Shown here: in pieces, positions 1 to 6,179 of the stretch
How positions within the stretch are numbered: position 1 is the first letter of the stretch
Layout of the letters: each line of letters begins with the position of its first letter
From: Candidatus Tectimicrobiota bacterium
GTDB taxonomy: Bacteria; JACPSX01
NCBI GenBank assembly: GCA_016193065.1
Contig: JACPSX010000068.1
Coordinates: forward strand, 1-6,259
Direction of reading: 5' to 3'
Length of the DNA stretch: 6,259 nt
Position numbers and translations under genes: made by a program
The notes under the pieces: model-generated
What the model was told of the DNA's origin: nothing
Database searches by the model: none
Seen by the model: only the letters and a program-made list of their open reading frames with translations

Positions 1-2
1 CG

Positions 3-197
3 GTGAAGCTGGTCTCGGCTGCCCGCTCTCCGAATCAGTTCATCCTGGAAGGCAAGTTTGTGGATCTCCTGGATCCAGCTCTGGCCAAGATCGACCAGTT
101 CCTTGAGCTCAATCAGAGAATCCAGCAGGCCGTCGCGTCCCCATCCGCAACCCCGGATGTCCCGACGGAAGGTGAGAAAGCCGGCTCCTCATCGTAA
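3..197 (+). CDS. C-terminal end of an unrecognised protein (partial)
   Basis: This open frame enters from the left edge and ends at TAA 195-197, so only the last 64 or so residues are visible; the GTG at position 3 is probably internal. The visible part has a stretch with alternating hydrophobic residues (FILEGKFVDLLDPAL), then a helix-like segment (AKIDQFLELNQRIQQAV), then a Pro/Ser/Glu-rich low-complexity tail typical of a protein end. I do not recognise the family and assign no function. The end overlaps the mnmA stop codon by 9 bases in convergent orientation, with no terminator hairpin between them. The opposite strand is also open here (see rejected items), but that frame has no start of its own, so this strand is the better choice. 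Confidence 0.5.
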   Translation: MKLVSAARSPNQFILEGKFVDLLDPALAKIDQFLELNQRIQQAVASPSATPDVPTEGEKAGSSS

Positions 198-1271
198 GAT
201 CGTCTGGATCCAGCCCCCGCCCAGGATCTCGTCCCCCTCATAGAAGACCGCGGCCTGGCCGGGCGTGATGGCACGCTGTGGAGTGTGGAAGGAGACCGTC
301 ACCTCGTCGGATCCGGGGCCGGAGCGCAGGATGGCGGGCGATCCCCCGTGACGGTGACGGATCTGAACGCTTGCTTCCCGCTCTCCGTCCAGCTCCGGGA
401 TCAGCATCCATCGCACCTGATCCACGACGCAGACGCTGTGCAGGAGTTCTTCGTTTTTCCCAACCACGAGCCGGTTTCGGTTCGAGTCAATTTCCAGGAC
501 ATATAGAGGATCCCGAGAGCTCACCTGCAATCCCCGGCGCTGGCCGACCGTGTAGTAGGGATAGCCCCGGTGCCTGCCCAGCACCTTCCCATCAGAATCC
601 ACAATGTCCCCGGCACGGTCTGCCGCTTCGGGGGCGCGCTGGCGCACGAACTCCGCATAATCGTCGTCCGGTATGAAACAGATCTCCTGACTCTCGGGCT
701 TGTTCGCCACCGGCAGTCGGTGTCTTGCAGCGGCAGCCCGCACTTCCTCCTTCGTAAATTCCCCAATCGGGAAAAGTGTGTGTGCCAACTGTTCCTGGGA
801 AAGGTTGAAGAGAAAATAGCTCTGGTCCTTGGCCCGGTCCCGTCCTCGGGCCACCCGCAGGCGATCTCCATCCCCCCCCAGCAGACGGGCGTAGTGCCCC
901 GTGGCGACTTTGTCGGCGCCGAGCATCCGGGCCCGCAACAGGAGCGTGTCGAACTTCACCTTCTGGTTGCACACCACGCAGGGGTTCGGGGTGCGCCCCC
1001 GCAGGTACTCGGCGACGAAGTAGTTCACCACCTCGCTCTCAAAGTGCTCCTCAAAGTTCAGAAGGTAGTGGGGGATGCCGAGATTGTGGGCCACCTGGCG
1101 GGCGTCCGCCAGATCCCGGGGGGAGCAGCACGAGCCGAACGTCCGGTCCGCGTTGTGGTCCCAGGTCTGCATGGAAATGCCGATTACCTCGCACCCCTGC
1201 TCCACCAGCAAGGCCGCGGCCACGGAACTGTCCACCCCGCCGCTCATGGCTACCACAATTCTCTCGCCCAA
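189..1271 (-). CDS. mnmA: tRNA-specific 2-thiouridylase MnmA
   Basis: Cytoplasmic enzyme that uses ATP and a persulfide sulfur (in known systems relayed from a cysteine desulfurase) to make 2-thiouridine at wobble position 34 of Lys, Glu and Gln tRNAs. The 360 residues match the usual family length. Visible motifs are the PP-loop SGGVDSS (10-16), CCSPRDLADAR (48-58), TPNPCVVCNQKVKF (94-107) with the first catalytic cysteine at 98, TGHYAR (124-129), KDQSYFL (148-154), ESQEICFIPDDDY (193-205) with the second catalytic cysteine at 198, and GQRRGL (243-248). The C-terminal beta-barrel ends with the typical GQAAVFYEGDEILGGGWI. The start is TTG: it has a GGGAG site 6 bases upstream, an in-frame TAG lies a few codons further up, and the next ATG would cut away the strand leading into the PP-loop. 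No cysteine desulfurase gene is adjacent. Identification is secure. Confidence 0.97.
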   Translation of the reverse strand: MGERIVVAMSGGVDSSVAAALLVEQGCEVIGISMQTWDHNADRTFGSCCSPRDLADARQVAHNLGIPHYLLNFEEHFESEVVNYFVAEYLRGRTPNPCVVCNQKVKFDTLLLRARMLGADKVATGHYARLLGGDGDRLRVARGRDRAKDQSYFLFNLSQEQLAHTLFPIGEFTKEEVRAAAARHRLPVANKPESQEICFIPDDDYAEFVRQRAPEAADRAGDIVDSDGKVLGRHRGYPYYTVGQRRGLQVSSRDPLYVLEIDSNRNRLVVGKNEELLHSVCVVDQVRWMLIPELDGEREASVQIRHRHGGSPAILRSGPGSDEVTVSFHTPQRAITPGQAAVFYEGDEILGGGWIQTILR

Positions 1272-1277
1272 GGGTAG

Positions 1278-1282
1278 CTCCC
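1278..1282 (-). promoter_or_regulatory. Ribosome binding site deciding the TTG start of mnmA
   Basis: On the minus strand GGGAG, within AGGAAAGGGAG, sits 6 bases before TTG at 1271-1269. A TAG in the same frame overlaps the start of this purine stretch, so no longer protein is possible. I see no convincing sigma-70 promoter for mnmA further upstream. Confidence 0.75.
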
Positions 1283-1345
1283 TTTCCTAAAAAATTGCCT
1301 TGTGCACCCCCACCCTTCCCCCCCCCATCGGAGACTGTGTCATAA

Positions 1346-1382
1346 GTCCGTTCATGGTGCGACAAGCTCACCACGAACGGAC
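1346..1382. repeat. Long intergenic palindrome (REP-like)
   Basis: Left arm GTCCGTTCATGGTG (1346-1359) and right arm CACCACGAACGGAC (1369-1382) are complementary at 13 of 14 positions, around the 9-base loop CGACAAGCT. From memory, palindromes with this core (GACAAGCTCA flanked by GTTC.../...GAACGG arms) recur in intergenic DNA of many environmental bacteria; when mis-translated they give peptides such as VRQAHHER on one strand and VVSLSxHER on the other, and both frames are present here. It lies between divergent promoters, so it is unlikely to be a terminator for either flanking gene. I read it as a dispersed palindromic repeat; copy number in this genome is unknown. Confidence 0.7.
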
Positions 1383-1421
1383 GACGACACACGGAAATCC
1401 AACCACTTACCCCCCGGGTAC

Positions 1422-1523
1422 CCTCTGGGTGCGGGAGGGATGGGTGAGGGTGTTTTCGGCCCCGCCATGCGCTCCTCTTGCCCCCCGGGGCTTAAGCAGG
1501 ACTTTTTTTGACCCTCCCAGAGG
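1422..1523. repeat. Imperfect inverted repeat around the terminator-like hairpin
   Basis: CCTCTGGG followed by TGCGGG and AGGG (1422-1438) is matched by CCCTCCCAGAGG (1512-1523): 12 complementary bases with a 6-base bulge on the left side. GGTACC also occurs outside both arms (1417-1422 and 1542-1547), partly overlapping the left arm. The arms enclose about 73 bases that contain the T7 hairpin. This could be the boundary of a small repeat element or a structured RNA; sequence alone does not decide. Confidence 0.35.
1473..1509 (+). terminator. Possible intrinsic terminator with no gene before it
   Basis: The plus strand can fold TCCT/AGGA (1473-1476 with 1498-1501), CTT/AAG (1477-1479 with 1494-1496) and GCCC/GGGC (1480-1483 with 1488-1491) with small bulges, followed by C and seven T (1503-1509). 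This has the form of a rho-independent terminator for rightward transcription. No rightward gene lies upstream of it in the intergenic region, so it would end an unannotated transcript or insulate the operon promoter from readthrough. Confidence 0.4.
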
Positions 1524-1646
1524 ACAGCGGGCACCAAAAACGGTACCATCTCCCCGCCGGGCCCGCAACTCATTTCCGGGCGGCAAAGTGCCGATAAGTG
1601 TTAACAGAATCAGGAACCTGGGGAACCGGCCGGGTAGGAAGCGGCG

Positions 1647-1675
1647 TTGACATTCCCCCCCCTCACCCCTATAAT
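1647..1675 (+). promoter_or_regulatory. Consensus sigma-70 promoter of the sugar operon
   Basis: TTGACA (1647-1652) and TATAAT (1670-1675) are exact consensus boxes with an optimal 17-base spacer. Transcription would start near 1682, giving a leader of only about 18 bases before the ATG at 1700. The spacer contains a C8 run (1655-1662). A perfect match of this kind suggests strong, largely housekeeping expression unless a repressor acts here; no clear operator is visible. Confidence 0.87.
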
Positions 1676-1688
1676 TCGTTCCCCAAAC

Positions 1689-1693
1689 GGGAG
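1689..1693 (+). promoter_or_regulatory. Ribosome binding site deciding the start of the first operon gene
   Basis: GGGAG lies 6 bases before ATG 1700. An upstream in-frame TTG at 1598 would place the exact promoter inside the coding sequence and add a proline-rich, non-conserved leader, so 1700 is chosen. Confidence 0.8.
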
Positions 1694-1699
1694 ACCGAA

Positions 1700-3019
1700 A
1701 TGAATGTTGGGAGTCAGCTCGTCATTACCATGGCCGACGGGACCGTCAAGCAGACGAATCCCCTGACCGGCCACGAGGCCTGGTTTGTTCCGGGCCGCTC
1801 CACGCGCCCCATGATCAATGAAATCCCCAAGACCGCCAAGCCGCTGGAACGTCACAGCCCGGAGGATTACTGCAACTTTTGCGAGGCCAACTATCTTCAG
1901 ACCCCTCCGGAAAAAGAACGGCTGGTGGCCGTCAACGGGAGGTACGAGGTTCGCGAGCATGTGCCTCCAGATCAGTTACATTCCGAACGCCCCTTGTGCC
2001 GGCGCATTGGAAACCTCTTCGAGATCGTCACCATCGACTACTGGCAGAAAAACTACAGCTACCGCCTCTCGGAAAAAACAGCCCGCTGGAAAGGGGAGTA
2101 CCTGTCCCGGGAGGACGGCCTCAAGCACGTCATCAGCATGGTGGATTACAAACTGCGCCTGGCCAAGAAGTCCGAGGAAGAAATCGCCAACTCGCCCATC
2201 GGTCAGAAGGTGAAACTGGCGGACGCGTTTTTCGGAGGGGGGCACGATCTGATCGTTTTCGGTCGCCACTACTCTCCCGAGGCCCAGTACGACTCTCAGA
2301 TCTGCTCCTCCGGAGAGATGACCCAGGAAGAGCACTTCCAGTACATTTTGTTTACGACCCGGGAGATTCAAGACATTCTGGACAATAACCGCTACGTCCG
2401 CTACGTGATCACCTTCCAGAACTGGCGCATGGCGGCCGGGGCTTCTTTCGACCACCTGCACAAGCAGCTTGTGGCCCTCGACGAGTGGGGCACCTTCCTC
2501 GATCGTGAGGTCGAACTGGTCGTCAAGAACCCGAACATATACAACGAGCTGGTCGCGAACTTTGCGGGCTACTCGAACCGGGTCATCGCCGAAAACGACC
2601 ATGCCATCCTGTTCGGCGATATCGGCCACCGCTTCCCCACCCTGGCCGTCTATTCCAAGAGCCCCCATGTCAGGCCCATGGAGCACGAGCCCGAGGAGAT
2701 CCGGGGAGTCAGTGATCTGATCCACGCCGCCCACATGGCCATGGGCAGCACGATCCCGTGCAACGAAGAGTGGTACTACGCGCCCCGGGACTGCCCCGTA
2801 AAGATCCCCTGGCACATTCTGATCAAGTGGAGGATCAACACGCCGGCGGGCTTTGAAGGGGGCACGAACATTCACATCAACCCCCTCGACCCGCTCTATC
2901 TCAGGGATCTCATCGTGCCCCGGCTCTACGATTTGAGGGACAAGAAAATCATCGACGGCTTCAAAATCGCCGAGGAGTGTGCCCTGCTCCCGAATTCCCT
3001 GAGGTATAACCAGTCCTGA
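1700..3019 (+). CDS. GalT-like (HIT superfamily) protein, DUF4921-type
   Basis: The 439-residue product is a divergent relative of galactose-1-phosphate uridylyltransferase. The start MADGTVKQTNPLTGHEAWFVPGR (11-33) and the overall form resemble what I recall of the DUF4921 family, whose function is not established. GalT-like features are the CNFC zinc-type pair (58-61); an N-x4-AG segment leading to HLHKQ (252-256), in which His254 aligns with the nucleotidylated histidine of GalT; and WHILIKWRINTPAGFEGGTNIHINP (371-395), parallel to the GalT C-terminal signature. Compared with the next gene it is about 100 residues longer, with an insertion in the middle, and Pro370 replaces the first His of the GalT HWH metal site. 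It is the first gene after the promoter and lies 48 bases before galT. A nucleotidyl transfer or phosphorolysis role on a sugar phosphate is likely; the substrate is unknown. Confidence 0.8.
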   Translation: MNVGSQLVITMADGTVKQTNPLTGHEAWFVPGRSTRPMINEIPKTAKPLERHSPEDYCNFCEANYLQTPPEKERLVAVNGRYEVREHVPPDQLHSERPLCRRIGNLFEIVTIDYWQKNYSYRLSEKTARWKGEYLSREDGLKHVISMVDYKLRLAKKSEEEIANSPIGQKVKLADAFFGGGHDLIVFGRHYSPEAQYDSQICSSGEMTQEEHFQYILFTTREIQDILDNNRYVRYVITFQNWRMAAGASFDHLHKQLVALDEWGTFLDREVELVVKNPNIYNELVANFAGYSNRVIAENDHAILFGDIGHRFPTLAVYSKSPHVRPMEHEPEEIRGVSDLIHAAHMAMGSTIPCNEEWYYAPRDCPVKIPWHILIKWRINTPAGFEGGTNIHINPLDPLYLRDLIVPRLYDLRDKKIIDGFKIAEECALLPNSLRYNQS

Positions 3020-3055
3020 TGGTTCTTGGGGTCAAGAAGGCCGGGTGAGGAGGCT

Positions 3056-3062
3056 GGAGGAG
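3056..3062 (+). promoter_or_regulatory. Ribosome binding site of galT
   Basis: GGAGGAG lies 5 bases before ATG 3068 and fixes that start. The in-frame TTG at 3026 would add 14 non-conserved residues, and the GalT family normally begins close to the xxxRxDPxTxxWVI motif. Confidence 0.8.
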
Positions 3063-3067
3063 ATCGA

Positions 3068-4084
3068 ATGTCCGAGATGCGCAAGGATCCCATTACGAAC
3101 CGCTGGGTCATCGTCCGCACCGAATCCGGCGCCGGCCCCAGCACGATGATGCCCCCTCCGGAAGATCCCGAACCCGCCGTGTGCCCCTTTTGCGAGGGGA
3201 ACGAACACATGACGCCGCCCGAAATCTTCGCCCTGCGGAACATAGGCACTTCCCCCAACGGGAAGGGGTGGCAGGTTCGGGTGGTCGCCAACCGCTTCCC
3301 CGTGCTGGGAATCGAGGGGGGGAAAGAGGGACAAGGGCTTTTCGACAAGATGAACGGCATCGGCGCCCACGCGATGATCATCGAATCCCCGGCCCACGGG
3401 GCCGGCCTGAACACCCACGGGAGGGAGGTCCTCACCCGGATCCTGGAGGTCTATCGACTGCGCATGCTGGATCTCATACGGGATCTGCGCTTCCACTATA
3501 TCCTGGTCTTCCGCAACGAGGGACACGAGGCCGGCGGGCACTTGCGCCACCCGCACTCCCAGATGGTGGCCACTCCAGTCACGCCGCGGGAAGTCAAGTC
3601 CGAGCTGCAAGGGGCCCGCGATTATTTTCTCTACAAAGACCGCTGCATTTTTTGCGACATGATCCGGGCGGAAAAAGAAGACGGACGCCGGGTGGTCTGG
3701 GAAAACCGGGATTATGTCAGCTTCTGCCCCTTTGCGTCCCGTTCCCCCTTTGAGATGTGGATCCTCCCCAAGGAGCATTCCCCCGACTTCTACCGGCTGT
3801 CCAGTGAAGGGCTGGCGGGGATGGCCGAGGTTCTCGACCAGTCGATGAAGAGGCTGGCGGGCGCCCTTAACCGTCCCCAGTACAACATGGTCCTGCACTC
3901 GGGCCCCAACCGCCGGGAGCGCCGCGACTACTGGCAGACAATCGACCATGACTTCCACTGGCACATGGAAATCATCCCCCGGTTCACCCCCTATTCCGGG
4001 TTCGAGTGGGGCACGGGGTTCTTCATCAACCCAACCCCCCCCGAGGAGTCCGCCGCATTCCTGCGTGAGCTGAAGATTCCATGA
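3068..4084 (+). CDS. galT: Galactose-1-phosphate uridylyltransferase
   Basis: Soluble enzyme of the Leloir pathway that exchanges UMP between UDP-glucose and galactose-1-phosphate through a uridylyl-histidine intermediate. The 338 residues fit the bacterial family. The order of motifs is RKDPITNRWVI (5-15), CPFC (39-42), ANRFPVL (74-80), ESPAHG (106-111), the active site GGHLRHPHSQ (156-165) with nucleophile His163, a second CIFC pair (193-196), FEMWILPKEH (228-237), HSGP (277-280), HWHMEIIPR (297-305) and GFEWGTGFFINP (311-322). By analogy with E. coli GalT, Cys39, Cys42, His110 and His161 form the zinc site, and His277, His297 and His299 belong to the second metal site. Its stop overlaps the start of the GH57 gene (ATGA), so the two are probably translationally coupled. 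With no galK or galE in view, a related activity on glucose-1-phosphate (as in ADP-glucose phosphorylases of this family) is possible. Confidence 0.93.
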   Translation: MSEMRKDPITNRWVIVRTESGAGPSTMMPPPEDPEPAVCPFCEGNEHMTPPEIFALRNIGTSPNGKGWQVRVVANRFPVLGIEGGKEGQGLFDKMNGIGAHAMIIESPAHGAGLNTHGREVLTRILEVYRLRMLDLIRDLRFHYILVFRNEGHEAGGHLRHPHSQMVATPVTPREVKSELQGARDYFLYKDRCIFCDMIRAEKEDGRRVVWENRDYVSFCPFASRSPFEMWILPKEHSPDFYRLSSEGLAGMAEVLDQSMKRLAGALNRPQYNMVLHSGPNRRERRDYWQTIDHDFHWHMEIIPRFTPYSGFEWGTGFFINPTPPEESAAFLRELKIP

Positions 4085-5403
4085 GCCCCCTCGCGGTGGC
4101 GTTCGTGTGGCACATGCATCAACCCTACTACACGGACCCCGTCTCCCGGACCGCTTTGCTCCCCTGGGCCCGCCTGCACAGCACCCGCAGCTACTATGAC
4201 ATGGCTTCCCTGCTGGAAGAGTTCGCGGACGTCCGAGTCACCTTCAATCTGGTCCCCTCTCTCCTCCGGCAGATCGAGCAATATTCCCGCCAGGAGATCC
4301 ATGATCCGTTCCGGGACGTGGCCGAGATTCCGGCTTCCGACCTCGAGATCCGGCACAAGATCTTTCTCCTGCGCTTTTTCTTTTACGCCAACCGGGAGAC
4401 CATGGTCGACCCCTACCCGCGCTACCGGGAGCTGCTGAGCCAGCGGGGCCGGCATCATCAGGAGAAGGAAGTGGAAAGCCGGATCCGTGAGTTTTCCGTC
4501 CAGGACTACCGGGACCTGCAGGTCTGGTTTAACCTGACCTGGATGGGTTTTCAGGCCAGAAAAAAGATCCCGGAGCTGAACGACCTTTTCGAGAAGGGCG
4601 CCAGGTTCTCCGAGGAGGACAAACGTCTGGTCCTGGAAGCCCAGGATCGCATCGTTGCCGAAGTGATCCCCCTCTACCGGAAGCTTGCCGACCAGGGCCG
4701 GATCGAACTCACCACGAGTCCCTTCTACCATCCCATCCTCCCCCTGCTCATCGACACCGGAAGCGCCCGCCGGGCCCTGCTCAACCTCCCGCTTCCCGCA
4801 CCTTTTCGATACCCGCAGGACGCGGAGGCCCAGATCCGGCGCGCCGTCCAATTCCACCAGGATCTCTTCGGAAAACCGCCCCGGGGTCTGTGGCCTTCAG
4901 AAGGCTCCGTGTGTCCGGAATTGATCCCCATCCTGACCGAGGCGGGGCTGCAGTGGACGGCCACCGACGAGGAGATCCTCATCCACTCCCTGGGAGCGGG
5001 AAGGTACCGGTCCGAGTCTCTCTACCAGCCCTATCGGGTCAGCCACCAGGGGCGGGAGATCTCTATCATTTTTCGGGATAAAACTCTCTCGAACCTCATC
5101 AGCTTCAGCTACTCCCGGCGGCCTTCCAGAGATGCTGCCGCAGATCTTCGCAATCATCTCCAGGGCATCGAAAGCCGCCTGGGATCCGCGGAGCACCCCC
5201 CCCTGTGCGCCATCATCCTGGACGGCGAGAACCCCTGGGAGTACTACCCGGGAGGCGGGGAAGAATTCCTTCGCCTAGTCTACAGCTCCCTCACCGGCAA
5301 TCTGAGGACCACCACGGTGAGTGCCTACCTCGAGCAATATCCGGCTCAGGAAACTCTCCCCACCCTGTTCACAGGCTCCTGGATCGGGCCCGCCAGGATC
5401 TAG
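4081..5403 (+). CDS. GH57 glycoside hydrolase, N-terminal catalytic part (frame broken)
   Basis: The 440-residue frame is the first part of a large GH57 alpha-glucan-active enzyme (amylase/amylopullulanase-like, retaining mechanism). Visible are WHMHQPYY (10-17, GH57 region 1), TFNLVPSLL (54-62), DLQVWFNLTW (145-154), TSPFYHPILPLL (212-223), GLWPSEGSVCPE (269-280) with Glu274 as candidate nucleophile, TATDEEIL (293-300), IIFRDKTLSNLISF (329-342) and ILDGENPWEYY (379-389) with Asp381 as candidate acid/base. No signal peptide is visible, so it is probably cytoplasmic and acts on stored glucan. The frame runs normally to TGSWI (431-435), then reads five unrelated residues and stops at TAG. In relatives as I recall them, GSWI continues into an IWIG-x-x-E-x-N-x-A-W segment, which is absent; the remainder of the protein continues in another frame. 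Start is ATG overlapping the galT stop. The fragment alone is probably inactive. Confidence 0.85.
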   Translation: MSPLAVAFVWHMHQPYYTDPVSRTALLPWARLHSTRSYYDMASLLEEFADVRVTFNLVPSLLRQIEQYSRQEIHDPFRDVAEIPASDLEIRHKIFLLRFFFYANRETMVDPYPRYRELLSQRGRHHQEKEVESRIREFSVQDYRDLQVWFNLTWMGFQARKKIPELNDLFEKGARFSEEDKRLVLEAQDRIVAEVIPLYRKLADQGRIELTTSPFYHPILPLLIDTGSARRALLNLPLPAPFRYPQDAEAQIRRAVQFHQDLFGKPPRGLWPSEGSVCPELIPILTEAGLQWTATDEEILIHSLGAGRYRSESLYQPYRVSHQGREISIIFRDKTLSNLISFSYSRRPSRDAAADLRNHLQGIESRLGSAEHPPLCAIILDGENPWEYYPGGGEEFLRLVYSSLTGNLRTTTVSAYLEQYPAQETLPTLFTGSWIGPARI

Positions 5404-6179
5404 GCGCTCTCAAGCCTTCCGCAGGGGATGACCAGTCCCAGGAAGCCTGGCAGGAGATCTATAGGGCCGAAGGGAGTGATTGGTTCTGGTGGTTTGGAGA
5501 CGATTTCCAGTCGGAGCAAAAACCCGAGTTTGACCGGATCTTCCGCCTCCACCTGCAAAATGCCTATCGACTGGCCGGCGCCGAGGTCCCCGCCGAGCTC
5601 CTGACCCCCGTCCGGCAGAGGGAAGCCGCAGCCTGGGAGCGCGGTCAGAGCGGTTTCATTTCCCCCGTCATCAGCGGTTCTCTGACGCACTTTTACGAAT
5701 GGCAGGGGGCCGTCCACTTCAATCCAGCCACGGCTTCGGGAACCATGGTCACCGGCGCGCTGGCCATCGACGCCATTTACTACGGCCAGGACCGGGGAAA
5801 TTTCTATCTGCGGTTCGACCCACATCTTCCGTTTGACTCGCAGCACAATCAAGACCTGGAACTGAGCTTGAGGTTCCTAAATCCAGCCGGATACTCTGTG
5901 ACCGTTCCCCTGGACAGTACGGGCCCCAAGAGCTATACCGTGTACCGCAAAAAGGGCGAAGAGAAAAAAGAGCCCTCAGGATCCTTCTCCCTTTGCCACC
6001 TGGGTGAGATCGGCGAGATGGCGATCCCCCTGGATATCCTCCAGGCCCGGATCGGTGAGACGCTGCGTTTCATCATCCAGATACGCCGGGGCTCTGCGCT
6101 GCTGGAAACCTACCCCTTCCAGGGGGTGTTCTCGTTGCTCTTGCAACCCGAGAACGAGAGAATCTGGTGGGGGGTTTAA
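5373..6179 (+). pseudogene. GH57 glycoside hydrolase, C-terminal part in shifted frame
   Basis: This 268-codon frame continues the GH57 protein of 4081-5403 in a different frame and ends at TAA 6177-6179. It begins with LLDRARQDLGAL, where the family resumes after the conserved IWIG...AW segment, and carries the hallmark AWQEIYRAEGSDWFWWFGDD (about 37-56), followed by FDRIFRLHLQNAYRLAG and, after SGSLTHFYEWQGA, a beta-rich C-terminal domain. No ATG, GTG or TTG occurs in this frame near its beginning; the only earlier in-frame start (GTG 5205) lies in antiframe sequence overlapping the N-terminal part, so it is not an independent gene. The frame is otherwise intact, which suggests a recent lesion or a sequence/assembly error. 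Repaired, the whole protein would be roughly 720 residues. Together with 4081-5403 it should be treated as one broken gene. Confidence 0.85.

Larger units (their letters stand above)
1272..1646. other. Non-coding region between divergent genes, repeat-like
   Basis: About 375 bases between mnmA and the operon promoter without a convincing gene. Short frames here give low-complexity Pro/Gly/Arg peptides and have no family likeness. The stretch holds a C9 run (1318-1326), a long palindrome (1346-1382), an imperfect inverted repeat (1422-1523), a terminator-like hairpin with T7 (1473-1509), a small hairpin CGGCA-AAG-TGCCG (1581-1593) and a GCCGATAA box (1590-1597). Its composition, C/G runs and nested inverted repeats differ from the coding DNA around it and suggest accumulated repeat elements and/or structured RNA. 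Confidence 0.6.

Noticed and set aside
1-188. The minus strand stays open in the mnmA frame after its TGA stop to the window edge, as if mnmA had a readthrough extension.
   Set aside because: MnmA already ends at its usual length and motif. The extension has no start of its own and is explained as the mirror of the plus-strand frame ending at 197.
570-1277. Long plus-strand frame opposite mnmA (235 codons).
   Set aside because: It is antisense to a certain gene, has no family likeness, and long antisense frames are common in GC-rich DNA.
1300-1650. Small proteins encoded between mnmA and the operon, including a frame with VRQAHHER.
   Set aside because: The peptides come from palindromic and low-complexity repeat DNA, with no ribosome binding site or family likeness.
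1551-1650. A cyclic-di-GMP riboswitch, suggested by GGCAAAG and GGTAGGAAGC-like pieces.
   Set aside because: The conserved core and stem order are not present, and the operon promoter lies downstream of it, so it would not be in the main transcript.
1598-1699. Longer start (TTG 1598) for the first GalT-like gene.
   Set aside because: It would contain the promoter and has no ribosome binding site comparable to the one before ATG 1700.
1976-3964. Long minus-strand frames opposite the two GalT-family genes (1976-2875 and 3032-3964).
   Set aside because: They mirror well-supported genes through GC-rich third codon positions and show no recognisable motifs or ribosome binding sites.
3991-4857. 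Minus-strand frame of 288 codons opposite the GH57 gene.
   Set aside because: Shadow of the GH57 coding frame, with no motif of its own.
5205-5372. GTG at 5205 as the start of an independent gene for the GH57 C-terminal part.
   Set aside because: From 5205 to about 5372 this frame gives Arg/Pro-rich nonsense while the first frame carries conserved GH57 sequence. The C-terminal frame only makes sense from the junction at 5373 onward.
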